DNA from: Desulfovibrionaceae bacterium
GTDB taxonomy: Bacteria; Desulfobacterota; Desulfovibrionia; Desulfovibrionales; Desulfovibrionaceae
Direction: 5' to 3'
Length of the DNA stretch: 62,895 nt
NCBI GenBank assembly: GCA_015709205.1
Contig: JACCQO010000019.1
Location: 1-62,895, forward strand
Shown here: piece after piece, positions 55,964 through 62,895 of the stretch
Layout: the number at the start of each line of letters is the position of its first letter
Position numbering within the stretch: position 1 is the stretch's first letter
Notes under the pieces: generated by a model
Database searches by the model: none
Told to the model about the DNA's origin: nothing
Seen by the model: only the letters and a program-made list of their open reading frames with translations
Made by a program: the position numbers and the translations under genes

Positions 55964-56343
55964 GACAGAAACTTTTCCACGATCTTGTCGATGGTTTCCT
56001 GCAGCCGTTCGCTCTTCACCGGCTTGAGCACGTAGCCCTTTGCGCCCGCATCGATGGCGTCCATGACCATCTGTTCCTGGCCGTGCGACGTGACCATGAC
56101 GATCAATGCATCGCCGTCTTCCGCAAGAATGCGCCGCGTCGCCTCTATGCCGTCCATGTCGGGCATGGTGATGTCCATCGTCACCAGGTCGGGCTTCTCG
56201 GCCCTGTAGGCGGTGACGGCGTCGGTACCCGTCTTTGCCGAGCAGGTGACCTTGTGGCCCAGTTCCTCGAGCATCTTGGTGAGCTTCTTCAGCGTGATGG
56301 AAGAGTCGTCCACCACCATGACGTTGAGCTTTCTGCCGTTCAT
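55960..56343 (-). CDS. CheY-like single-domain response regulator
   Basis: A 127-residue receiver. The acidic pocket is VDD at 11-13, the phosphoacceptor is D57 (VTMDITMPDMDG), the switch Ser is in VMVTSHGQ and the Lys in VLKPVK. It resembles CheY-type proteins (SSITLKKLTKML). Between a CheX-like phosphatase gene and a GGDEF gene to which it is coupled by overlap, it probably relays signal from the CheA-like kinase encoded upstream. Confidence 0.93.
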   Translation of the reverse strand: MNGRKLNVMVVDDSSITLKKLTKMLEELGHKVTCSAKTGTDAVTAYRAEKPDLVTMDITMPDMDGIEATRRILAEDGDALIVMVTSHGQEQMVMDAIDAGAKGYVLKPVKSERLQETIDKIVEKFLS

Positions 56344-56354
56344 GGCACATATCC

Positions 56355-56867
56355 TTATATGTAGTTGAGTTTGCCGTCAAAAAGGTCCTTGGGCCCCACG
56401 CAGAAGACCAACATGCGCCCGTGGTCGGTGGTCAGGGCCGCCTGGTAGAAATTCACGGCCTTCTTGCGGGTGATGCTCTTGGCCTCCTTGAGGACCACGG
56501 GCGGCGAGAGGTTGATGAGCACGCCGGAGTCGGCGAAGTCCGCCGTGGCGTTGCCGACCACGATGTTGACCACGTCGCCGGCCGTCTCCTCCATGCCCTC
56601 GTCGCGTTCGTCCTCGGCGATGTCCAGGTCGCCGGCATAGCCCTCGAAGATCTTCTCGATGAGCGGCGCCTCGAAGCTGACGCCCACGTACATATTGATG
56701 TTGCCGCCCACGTTGAGCAGGGCCGTGGTGTGGTTCAGCTCCAGGCGGTGGATGCTGTTCATCTCGTACTCGATCCCGGAAACCGTCACGCCCGATTCCT
56801 CGGCCAGGAACGTGGTGGTGCGCTCGGCCAGGACCTGCATGATTCTTGTGACGTCGATCTTGCCCAC
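56355..56867 (-). CDS. CheX-like chemotaxis phosphatase family protein
   Basis: A 170-residue protein of the CheC/CheX/FliY phosphatase superfamily. The central DERDEGMEETAGDVVNIVVGNATADFAD contains the E-x2-N pattern of the CheX active site (near residues 90-117). The fold is alpha/beta with LSPPVVLKEAKSI toward the C-terminus. The start is GTG at 56867, because AAAGGAGA lies 7 nt upstream; an ATG nine codons earlier lacks a site. It would dephosphorylate the CheY-like protein encoded next to it. Confidence 0.85.
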   Translation of the reverse strand: MGKIDVTRIMQVLAERTTTFLAEESGVTVSGIEYEMNSIHRLELNHTTALLNVGGNINMYVGVSFEAPLIEKIFEGYAGDLDIAEDERDEGMEETAGDVVNIVVGNATADFADSGVLINLSPPVVLKEAKSITRKKAVNFYQAALTTDHGRMLVFCVGPKDLFDGKLNYI

Positions 56868-56931
56868 AGGCGTCTCCTTTGGTTCGCAACTCATGAAACG
56901 GATACGTCCCGCGCGCGGCCGCGGCCGCGCC

Positions 56932-59900
56932 TCACTCCTTCGGTCCCGATTCCCGGTCCGCCCGACCCGCCCCATTCGCACGGTCCGCCCCATTCGCACG
57001 GTCCTCGTGGCCCGCACGGTCCTCGCGGTCTCCATCCGGCCTGGGCAGGATGAAGAAAAAGCCCGTGCCCCGGCCCGGGGTCGAAACGACCCGCACCGAG
57101 CCGCCCAGGCGGCGGACCCCGTCCATGACCGCGAACAGGCCCACGCCCCGGCCGGACAGGGTGTCCGCGCTGCGCTGCGTGGTGGTCCCGCGCGCGAACA
57201 CGAGGTCCAGGTCCGCCTCGTCCTCGCCCGTGGGCGTCAGGCCCATCTCCCGGGCCTTGGCGCGCAGGGCGCCGACGTCGATGCCCCGGCCGTCGTCCTG
57301 CACCGCGATCAGCAGGCTTTCGCCCCGGTCCTCCACGCGGCAGGCGATGCGCCCGGCCTCGGGCTTGCCCGCCTCCAGCCGCTGGTCCGGATCCTCCACG
57401 CCGTGCACCACCGCGTTGCGGAACACGTGCACCAGCGCGGCGACCAGCGGCGCGTAGACCTCGGGAGCGACCGGCACCGCGTCACCCTCCACGGCAAACG
57501 GCTCCACGAGCTTGCCCGTGCGCTCGGCCAGCTTGCGCACGGCCTCGGAATAGGGCGCGAGCATGTCGCGGATGTCGCGCCGCCGCAGGCGGCGCACCTC
57601 GCGCAGCAGTTCGCGCTCCCGCGGCCCGAGCCCGATCTCCTCGGCGCGTGCCGCAAGATCCTCGGCCAGCCGCTCCAGGCGCAGGACCAGCTCCACGGGC
57701 GCGGCCACCTGCCGGGCGCGGGCGAAGAACCCTTCCCCCAGGGCCTGGCGCACGATGGCGAGGTCCGCCTCCAGGGCCGCGCCGCAGCCGCATTCCTCCC
57801 AGGCGGCCGCGAACCGTTCCCGGTCCGTGCGCGCCCCCTCGGCCTGCCACCGGGCCAGGGCGGCCTCCAGCTCGTGCAGCGCCCCGGGCGCGTGGATGAA
57901 GTCCAGCTGCAGCAGGAGCCCCTTGAAGGTGTGCACGTGGCGGTAGAGGCCGGGCAGATCCCAGCCGCCGTCCGCGTCCGGCCCGTCAGACCCACTGGGT
58001 CCGTCAGGCCCACTGGGCCCATCGGGCCCGTCCGTTCCGCCCTCGCCGCGCACCCGGGTCCGCTCGAAGCGGCCGAAGGCCTCGAGCACGCCGAAGAAGT
58101 CGTCCCGGTCGCGCACCGCGGCGACGATCAGGGCCAGCCGGTTGCGCTCCCGCGCCACCTCGGCCTCCAGGTCGCACCTGTCGGTCACGTCCGTGAGCAC
58201 GAGCATGAGCCGCGCGTCTTCCAGAAGCCGGTACTCCGCGTCCACCTGCTTGCCGCGCAGCACGAAGCGCCGGGGCATGAGCGAGAGGAAGAGGCCGCGC
58301 TTGTAGTCGTCCGGCTCGGCCAGGATGCGCCGCACGTTCCGGCCGAACCGCTCCGCCCCGAGCGCGTCGTCCGGGTGGAGCAGCGCGCCGATGTCCGCGC
58401 CCGCGGCGGGCCTGCCGAAGAGCCGCGCGCATTCCCGGGAAAGCTCCGGCTCCACCACGCCGTCGGCCGCAAAGGAGAGGAAACCCTGGCCCGAGTTGTC
58501 CAGCAGGGCGGAGATCTTGGCGTTGGCCCGGTTCAGGCCCGCGTTGGCCAGGGCCACGCGCTGGTTCAGGCGCACGAGCTTGCGGTTCCAGTAGAAGATG
58601 ACCCCCAGGATCAGCGCCGCCCCGGCCAGCACCTTCCAGAACAGGTCGTAGTCGAAGCCGTGCTCGAAGGTGATGGAGATCCAGCGCGAAAAGATGTCGC
58701 GGCGCTCCTTTTCCGAAAGCGAGGCCACGGCCATGTCGAAGATCTGGGCCAGCAGGGGGTTCTCCGGGTTCACGCCCACGGCCAGGGACTGGTCCATGTC
58801 CAGCTTGCCCGCGACCTTCAGGTCGGAAAAGCGGTTCTGGCCGATGGCGTAGCTGATGGAGGCCAGGGTGTCCACGAAGGCGTCGATCTCCCTGTTGCGC
58901 ACCATGCGCAGCCCCTGGGCCACGCCGTCCGTCTCCACCAGCTCCACGTCCGGATGCTCGCGGCGGATCTCCTCGGTCCAGGCCTGCCCGCGCACCGCGC
59001 CCACGCGCTTGCCCGCCAGGGCGGCGATGTCGGAGAGAAACGCCGTGTCCTGCAGCGTGGCCGCGACCACGGGGAAGTTGAGATAGGGCCGGGTGAAGGC
59101 GACGGTCTTGCGCAACGCCTCGGTGGGCGGGATGTCGGGAATGATGTCGCAGCGCCCGGCCTCCAGGTTCGCCAGGCTCTCCTCCCAGGTCCGCGTGGGC
59201 ACGAGCCGGAGGTCCACGCCGATGCGCTCGCCCATGCGCCGCACGTAGTCCGCGGCCATGCCCTCGAACTCGCCCCCGGCGTTGATGCGCCCGAAGGGCA
59301 TCCAGTCCGGGTGCACGCACATGCGCACCACGCCGAGCCGCCCGAGCATCTCCTGCTCCGAGGGGGTCAAGGGGATGTACTTGTTGTCGATGCGGTCCGC
59401 GGAGAGCCACTTCTGGCGGATCTCGGACATCTGCCGCTCGCCGACCGTGGCCATGGCCTTGGACAGGATGCGGGCCAGCATGGGCCGCCCCTTGCTCACG
59501 CCGAAGCGGATGTTCACCGTGGGAAAGTGCTTGCTGTCCACCAGGGCCCGGGTCTGCAGATTGAGCAGAAAATGCTTGCGGATCAGGTAGTTCTGCACGG
59601 GCAGGCTGCCCACGGCCGCATCGGCCTCGCCCGTGGCCACGGCCTTGAGGCAGCCCAGGGTGTCCGGCGGGGTCAGGACCTTGATGTTCGGGTAGTTGGC
59701 CCGGACGACGTGTTCCGTGAAAAAGCCCTTGGGCACGGCCACGGTGCGCCCGGCCAGGCTCGCCAGGGTCGGGGCCCCGGGCTCGCTGTCGCGGAAGACC
59801 ACGCCGTGCACCAGGGTGGCGTAGGGCGCGGTGAAGATCGTGTAGGGCTCGCGCGCCGGGGTGATGGCCATGTTCATGAGCACGTCCAGGGTCCGCTCGC

Positions 59901-60357
59901 GCAGCATCCGCTCGAACTCGTCCCACGTGGGCCCGCTCACGTACTTGACCCTGAGCCCGGCCATGCGCGCGAGCATGCTCATGTAGTCCACGGAATACCC
60001 CTGGGGCAGGCCGTTCACGTTGAAGTTGAACGGCGGCCAGTCGGCCTCGTTGGAGGCCGTGAACACGGGATTCTCGCGGACGTAGCGCCGCTCCTCGGGC
60101 GTGAGGTTCAGGTGCGCGCCGCCGGTTTCCGCGACCCCGGCCGAGGCTTCGGGCGCGGCCCCGATCTCGGGCGCGGGCGCAGCCCCGGTCGCGCTCGCGG
60201 GCGCGGCCTCGGGCGCGTGGGCAGCAAGCGCATTGCCCGGCAGCGTGATGCCCAGGAACGCGATGGCCAGCGCGATGCCCAGAAGCGCAACGCCCAACAG
60301 CGCGATGCGCCGGACGGCAGTACGGCGGGCGCCCAGGAACAAGACCTTTGCTTTCAT
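56932..60357 (-). CDS. Membrane sensor kinase with two SBP_bac_3 domains, PAS, HPt and CheA-like ATPase
   Basis: An 1141-residue protein. A signal/TM segment (about 18-45) is followed by two tandem amino-acid-binding-type domains (about 88-325 and 338-580), TM (about 605-622), a PAS-like region (about 640-765), then an HPt-like domain with H809 in HTFKG and a CheA-type ATPase (VFRNAVVHGVEDP, QDDGRGID, SGRGVGLFAVMDGVRRLGG). No HisKA H-box is present, so phosphotransfer should start from the HPt histidine, as in CheA. A Gly-Pro-Asp/Ser repeat linker lies near 775-795, and the last 30 residues are an Asp-Arg-Ala-Asn/Gly repeat. It heads the operon with CheX-, CheY- and GGDEF-type genes. Confidence 0.88.
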   Translation of the reverse strand: MKAKVLFLGARRTAVRRIALLGVALLGIALAIAFLGITLPGNALAAHAPEAAPASATGAAPAPEIGAAPEASAGVAETGGAHLNLTPEERRYVRENPVFTASNEADWPPFNFNVNGLPQGYSVDYMSMLARMAGLRVKYVSGPTWDEFERMLRERTLDVLMNMAITPAREPYTIFTAPYATLVHGVVFRDSEPGAPTLASLAGRTVAVPKGFFTEHVVRANYPNIKVLTPPDTLGCLKAVATGEADAAVGSLPVQNYLIRKHFLLNLQTRALVDSKHFPTVNIRFGVSKGRPMLARILSKAMATVGERQMSEIRQKWLSADRIDNKYIPLTPSEQEMLGRLGVVRMCVHPDWMPFGRINAGGEFEGMAADYVRRMGERIGVDLRLVPTRTWEESLANLEAGRCDIIPDIPPTEALRKTVAFTRPYLNFPVVAATLQDTAFLSDIAALAGKRVGAVRGQAWTEEIRREHPDVELVETDGVAQGLRMVRNREIDAFVDTLASISYAIGQNRFSDLKVAGKLDMDQSLAVGVNPENPLLAQIFDMAVASLSEKERRDIFSRWISITFEHGFDYDLFWKVLAGAALILGVIFYWNRKLVRLNQRVALANAGLNRANAKISALLDNSGQGFLSFAADGVVEPELSRECARLFGRPAAGADIGALLHPDDALGAERFGRNVRRILAEPDDYKRGLFLSLMPRRFVLRGKQVDAEYRLLEDARLMLVLTDVTDRCDLEAEVARERNRLALIVAAVRDRDDFFGVLEAFGRFERTRVRGEGGTDGPDGPSGPDGPSGSDGPDADGGWDLPGLYRHVHTFKGLLLQLDFIHAPGALHELEAALARWQAEGARTDRERFAAAWEECGCGAALEADLAIVRQALGEGFFARARQVAAPVELVLRLERLAEDLAARAEEIGLGPRERELLREVRRLRRRDIRDMLAPYSEAVRKLAERTGKLVEPFAVEGDAVPVAPEVYAPLVAALVHVFRNAVVHGVEDPDQRLEAGKPEAGRIACRVEDRGESLLIAVQDDGRGIDVGALRAKAREMGLTPTGEDEADLDLVFARGTTTQRSADTLSGRGVGLFAVMDGVRRLGGSVRVVSTPGRGTGFFFILPRPDGDREDRAGHEDRANGADRANGAGRADRESGPKE

Positions 60358-60962
60358 GACTGCAACCTGCGTAAACGTATTCCGCCCCGGGCCGGGGATG
60401 GCCCGCGCGGATCAAGGATGGCCGGAAACGGCGCGAACGGAGCGGGCACGGCCGAACGTGCCGCGCGCGATCAGGGGTTCCCGTCGGAATCCGGAATGGC
60501 GATGGTCCGTATCTGCGGTCCCCCCCCGGGGAACGCGCCCTGGGACGCTATCCTAAGAAATCCTAATCAAACAGTACGACGCCACTCTAGCCTCGGGCCC
60601 GGGTTCGATCAAGCCCAAGGCCAGCGCCGAGACGAGGAAATCATCCGCGGCAAGCCCGTGGGCGGAAGCCCGGCCGCGTTCCCCGCGCGTGGCGCAGGCC
60701 GTCCCTCCGGCCCCCCGGTCTCCCGCAGCCCCGCGCACCGGAGCCGCGAACCTGCGCGGCGGCGAGGCCGGAACCATTTGACGGACGCGCCCCGCGGCGG
60801 TACATCGCATAGACCGTGGGCGATCCGGGGGGCACGCCCCAACATCCCGCCGCGAAACGAATTCTTCCGCACGCAGTCCGGCGGCCGCACCAGGGCCCGC
60901 GTCCGCCGCATGCCAACCGCCCCGTACCGCCCGGCCCGGCAGCGCAGCGCCCCGATCCGTCT
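60358..60962. other. 605-bp divergent region with a direct-repeat site
   Basis: Lies between the minus-strand kinase gene and the plus-strand permease gene. Mostly GC-rich with no convincing gene. At 60550-60566 the 7-mer ATCCTAA occurs twice in tandem with a 10-bp period, in the only AT-rich stretch. This pattern fits two protomers of a DNA-binding protein on one face of the helix. Confidence 0.45.
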
Positions 60963-61694
60963 ATGGAAATCTACCTGATCATGACCGGCATCGGCTTTCT
61001 CGCCGGGGGGCTCCAGGGCCTCACGGGCTTCGGCACCGTGATGGTCGCCCTGCCCCTGCTCTCCATGGTCGTGGACATCAAGACCGCCGTGCCGCTCATC
61101 GCCCTGCTCGGCCTGTTCATCAACGGCCTGCAGGCCGCCCAGCTGCGCAAACAGGCCGACTGGCGGCCGCTCGTGCCCGTGCTGCTCGGCTCGCTCCTGG
61201 GCATTCCGGCGGGCGCGCGGCTCCTCAAGATCGTGCCCTCGGCCTGGCTGCAGGCCTTCTTCGGCCTGATCCTGCTCGGCTTCGTGGCCTTCTCGCTCAC
61301 GGCCGCGCCCGAAAAGCGCCCCCTGAAGACGCGCTGGGCCTGGCTCGCGGGCATCCTTTCCGGCGTGCTCGGCGGCAGCATCGGGGCCAACGGCCCGCCG
61401 GTGATCGTCTACGCCACCCTGGGCCCGTGGAACAAGGTCCAGATAAAGGCCATGCTGGTCTCCTACCTGGCCGCCAACTTCGTCCTGCTCTGCGCCTACT
61501 ACGGCTTCACGGGCGTCTTCACCCTGCGGATCGCGACCTTTTTCGGCGCGACCATGCCCGGCACCGTGCTCGGCATCCTGGCCGGAACCATGGTTTCGGC
61601 GCGCGTGGGCGAGGGCCAGTTCCGCCTGCTCGTGCTCCTGGTGCTCCTCGTGCTCGGGGCCACGCTGATCTCCAAAAGCCTCGGCGCGGCCTGA
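60963..61694 (+). CDS. TauE/SafE (TSUP) family permease
   Basis: A 243-residue membrane protein with seven to eight helices. The two TSUP repeats are visible: GFLAGGLQGLTGFGTVMVALPLL (about 9-31) and GILSGVLGGSIGANGPPVIVYA (about 132-153). The family exports sulfite, sulfoacetate or other organosulfur anions; the ligand here is unknown. The start codon ATG at 60963 has no clear ribosome site, but upstream in-frame sequence is not hydrophobic and lacks homology. Confidence 0.88.
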   Translation: MEIYLIMTGIGFLAGGLQGLTGFGTVMVALPLLSMVVDIKTAVPLIALLGLFINGLQAAQLRKQADWRPLVPVLLGSLLGIPAGARLLKIVPSAWLQAFFGLILLGFVAFSLTAAPEKRPLKTRWAWLAGILSGVLGGSIGANGPPVIVYATLGPWNKVQIKAMLVSYLAANFVLLCAYYGFTGVFTLRIATFFGATMPGTVLGILAGTMVSARVGEGQFRLLVLLVLLVLGATLISKSLGAA

Positions 61695-61841
61695 TTTCCG
61701 GAAGCCGCCCCTCGCCGTTTCCCGAAAGCGCCTTATCTGTGGTAGGAAAGCGATGCGCCCCCGGCGTCCGGGCATCCGCCGCCGGGTGGAACGCGTAGCG
61801 CCTTCAGCCACCCCAACGCTCCACCAGCAAGGAGGCTCGGC

Positions 61842-62819
61842 ATGACCAAAGCCATAGTGATGCACGCCACCGGCGGCCCCGAAGTGCTCTCCTGGGAGGG
61901 CTTCGACCCCGGCCGCCCCGGCCCCGGAGAGGCGCTCGTGCGCCACGAGGCCGTGGGCCTCAACTTCATCGACGTCTACCACCGCACCGGGCTCTATCCC
62001 GTTGCCGCGCTGCCCGCCGTGCCCGGCCTGGAGGGCGCGGGCGTCATTCAGGAGCTGGGCGAGGGCGTGGCCGACCTCGCGGTCGGCGACCGCGTGGCCT
62101 ACGCCGGGGTGCCCATGGGCGCCTATGCCGAGGTGCGCCGCATCCCCGCGCACCGGCTCGTCAAGCTCCCCGACGCCATCACCGCGCGCCAGGCCGCGAG
62201 CATGATGCTCCAGGGCATGACCGCCCGCTACCTGATCAAGGGCTGCTACAAGGTCACGCCCCAAAGCACGATCCTGGTGCACGCGGCCTCGGGCGGCGTG
62301 GGCACCATCCTGACCCAGTGGGCCCGGCACATCGGGGCCACGGTCATCGGCACCGTGGGCAGCGAGGAAAAGGCCGCCGCGGCCCGCGAAAACGGCTGCG
62401 ACCACACCATCCTCTACCGCGAACGCGACTTCGTGGCCGACGTGCGCGAGATCACCGGCGGCCGGGGCGTGGACGCGGTCTACGACTCCGTGGGCCAGGC
62501 CACGTTCCTCAAGTCCCTGGACTGCCTGCGGCCCATGGGCATCCTGGTCAGCTTCGGCCAGTCCTCGGGCTCCGTGGGCCCGCTGGACGTGGGGTTGCTC
62601 GCGGCCAAGGGCTCGCTCTTCCTGACCCGGCCGAGCCTCATGGAGTACACCAGAAAGCGCGAAGACCTGCTCGCCCACGCCCGCGACCTCTTCGAGGTGG
62701 TGGAAAACGGGGCCGTGCGCCTGCGCATCCGCCAGGAATACCCCCTGCGCGAAGCCGCCCGCGCCCACACGGACCTGGAGGCCCGCAAGACCAGCGGCAG
62801 CTCGGTGCTCATCCCGTAG
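61842..62819 (+). CDS. qorA: NADPH:quinone oxidoreductase, QOR type
   Basis: A 325-residue zinc-free medium-chain dehydrogenase/reductase. The N-terminal catalytic part has GPEVLSWEGFDPGRPGPGEALVRHEAVGLNFIDVYHRTGLYP. The Rossmann domain has VHAASGGVGTILTQWAR (about 146-162) and GRGVDAVYDSVGQATFLKSLDCL. The sequence follows E. coli QorA. It reduces quinones using NADPH in the cytoplasm. AAGGAGG precedes the ATG. It ends just before a strong hairpin. Confidence 0.92.
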   Translation: MTKAIVMHATGGPEVLSWEGFDPGRPGPGEALVRHEAVGLNFIDVYHRTGLYPVAALPAVPGLEGAGVIQELGEGVADLAVGDRVAYAGVPMGAYAEVRRIPAHRLVKLPDAITARQAASMMLQGMTARYLIKGCYKVTPQSTILVHAASGGVGTILTQWARHIGATVIGTVGSEEKAAAARENGCDHTILYRERDFVADVREITGGRGVDAVYDSVGQATFLKSLDCLRPMGILVSFGQSSGSVGPLDVGLLAAKGSLFLTRPSLMEYTRKREDLLAHARDLFEVVENGAVRLRIRQEYPLREAARAHTDLEARKTSGSSVLIP

Positions 62820-62852
62820 CCGGGAAAGACAAAGAGCCGGGGGAGGGGCGGG

Positions 62853-62895
62853 GGAGGAAGAGGGAACCCTTTGAAAAGGGGTTCCCTCTTCCTCC
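62853..62895 (+). terminator. Strong hairpin terminator after qorA
   Basis: A perfect 17-bp stem (62853-62869 with 62879-62895) encloses a 9-nt loop rich in T and A. It begins 33 bp after the qorA stop and runs to the window edge, so any T-run is not visible. It shares the GAACCCTTT core with the terminator at 45681-45710. Confidence 0.75.

Noticed and set aside
56659-60978. Very long plus-strand open frame (1439 codons) opposite the dual-SBP kinase
   Set aside because: It is an antisense shadow caused by high GC. Its composition is His/Arg/Gly-rich and unlike any domain, while the minus-strand frame has clear domains.

Overview
The window is GC-rich, gene-dense bacterial chromosome. The gene content suggests a sulfate-reducing Desulfovibrio-like member of the Desulfobacterota: a TunR-type recombinase/TOBE regulator beside a molybdate/tungstate transporter, an anaerobic sulfatase-maturing enzyme, TRAP transporters, an aspA-hydF pair, hypCDE, and many substrate-binding-protein-coupled histidine kinases. 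The taxonomic call is inference from gene content, not from a marker gene.

Layout. 1-5.7 kb: a small hypothetical gene, tunR on the minus strand, and a divergent trmO-modB-modA-modC operon with an inverted-repeat operator candidate, followed by tRNA-Leu(TAA). 6-12.8 kb: a LysR regulator converging on a minus-strand operon of choline-sulfatase (betC), a fused TRAP permease, a TAXI-type binding protein and the sulfatase-activating radical SAM enzyme. This reads as a choline-O-sulfate uptake and cleavage unit. 13.4-22.8 kb: signalling genes, namely a four-gene operon (ligand-binding lipoprotein, sensor kinase, single-domain receiver, hybrid kinase), a DUF4197 protein, and a separate hybrid kinase with its own binding-protein domain. 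23.5-27.9 kb: dctP-dctQ-dctM with an AbgA-like M20 amidohydrolase, behind a long leader that contains a terminator-like hairpin. 28.1-38.2 kb: two convergent RND efflux units (tetR-MFP-RND and RND-MFP with a divergent tetR), both without an outer-membrane factor. 38.2-42.6 kb: a metallo-beta-lactamase-fold hydrolase, a cupin, an iron alcohol dehydrogenase and an MFS carrier.

42.7-54.7 kb is the most unusual region. An eight-gene minus-strand operon encodes, in order, an orphan [NiFe]-hydrogenase large-subunit-like protein, a HydE-like radical SAM protein, a NifH-like ATPase, a NifK/E-like and a NifD/N-like protein, then HypC, HypD and HypE. It converges on aspA and hydF, which are [FeFe]-hydrogenase maturation genes. 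So one island combines a nitrogenase-like reductase or scaffold, the proteins that build the Fe(CN)2CO unit, a HydE paralogue and a hydrogenase-like polypeptide. Several signature metal sites are altered: HCLC instead of RICGVC in the large-subunit-like protein, CxCx4C instead of Cx3Cx2C in the HydE-like protein, and loss of the cluster cysteines in one NifDK-like subunit. A consensus-like promoter with a leader of about 290 nt precedes the operon. I propose that this is an undescribed metallocofactor or reductase system; its function is not known to me.

55-60.4 kb: a signalling operon (dual-SBP, HPt/CheA-like membrane kinase; CheX-like; CheY-like; PAS-GGDEF) that looks like a complete ligand-to-c-di-GMP cascade. 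60.9-62.8 kb: a TauE/SafE permease and a quinone oxidoreductase, ending in a strong hairpin.
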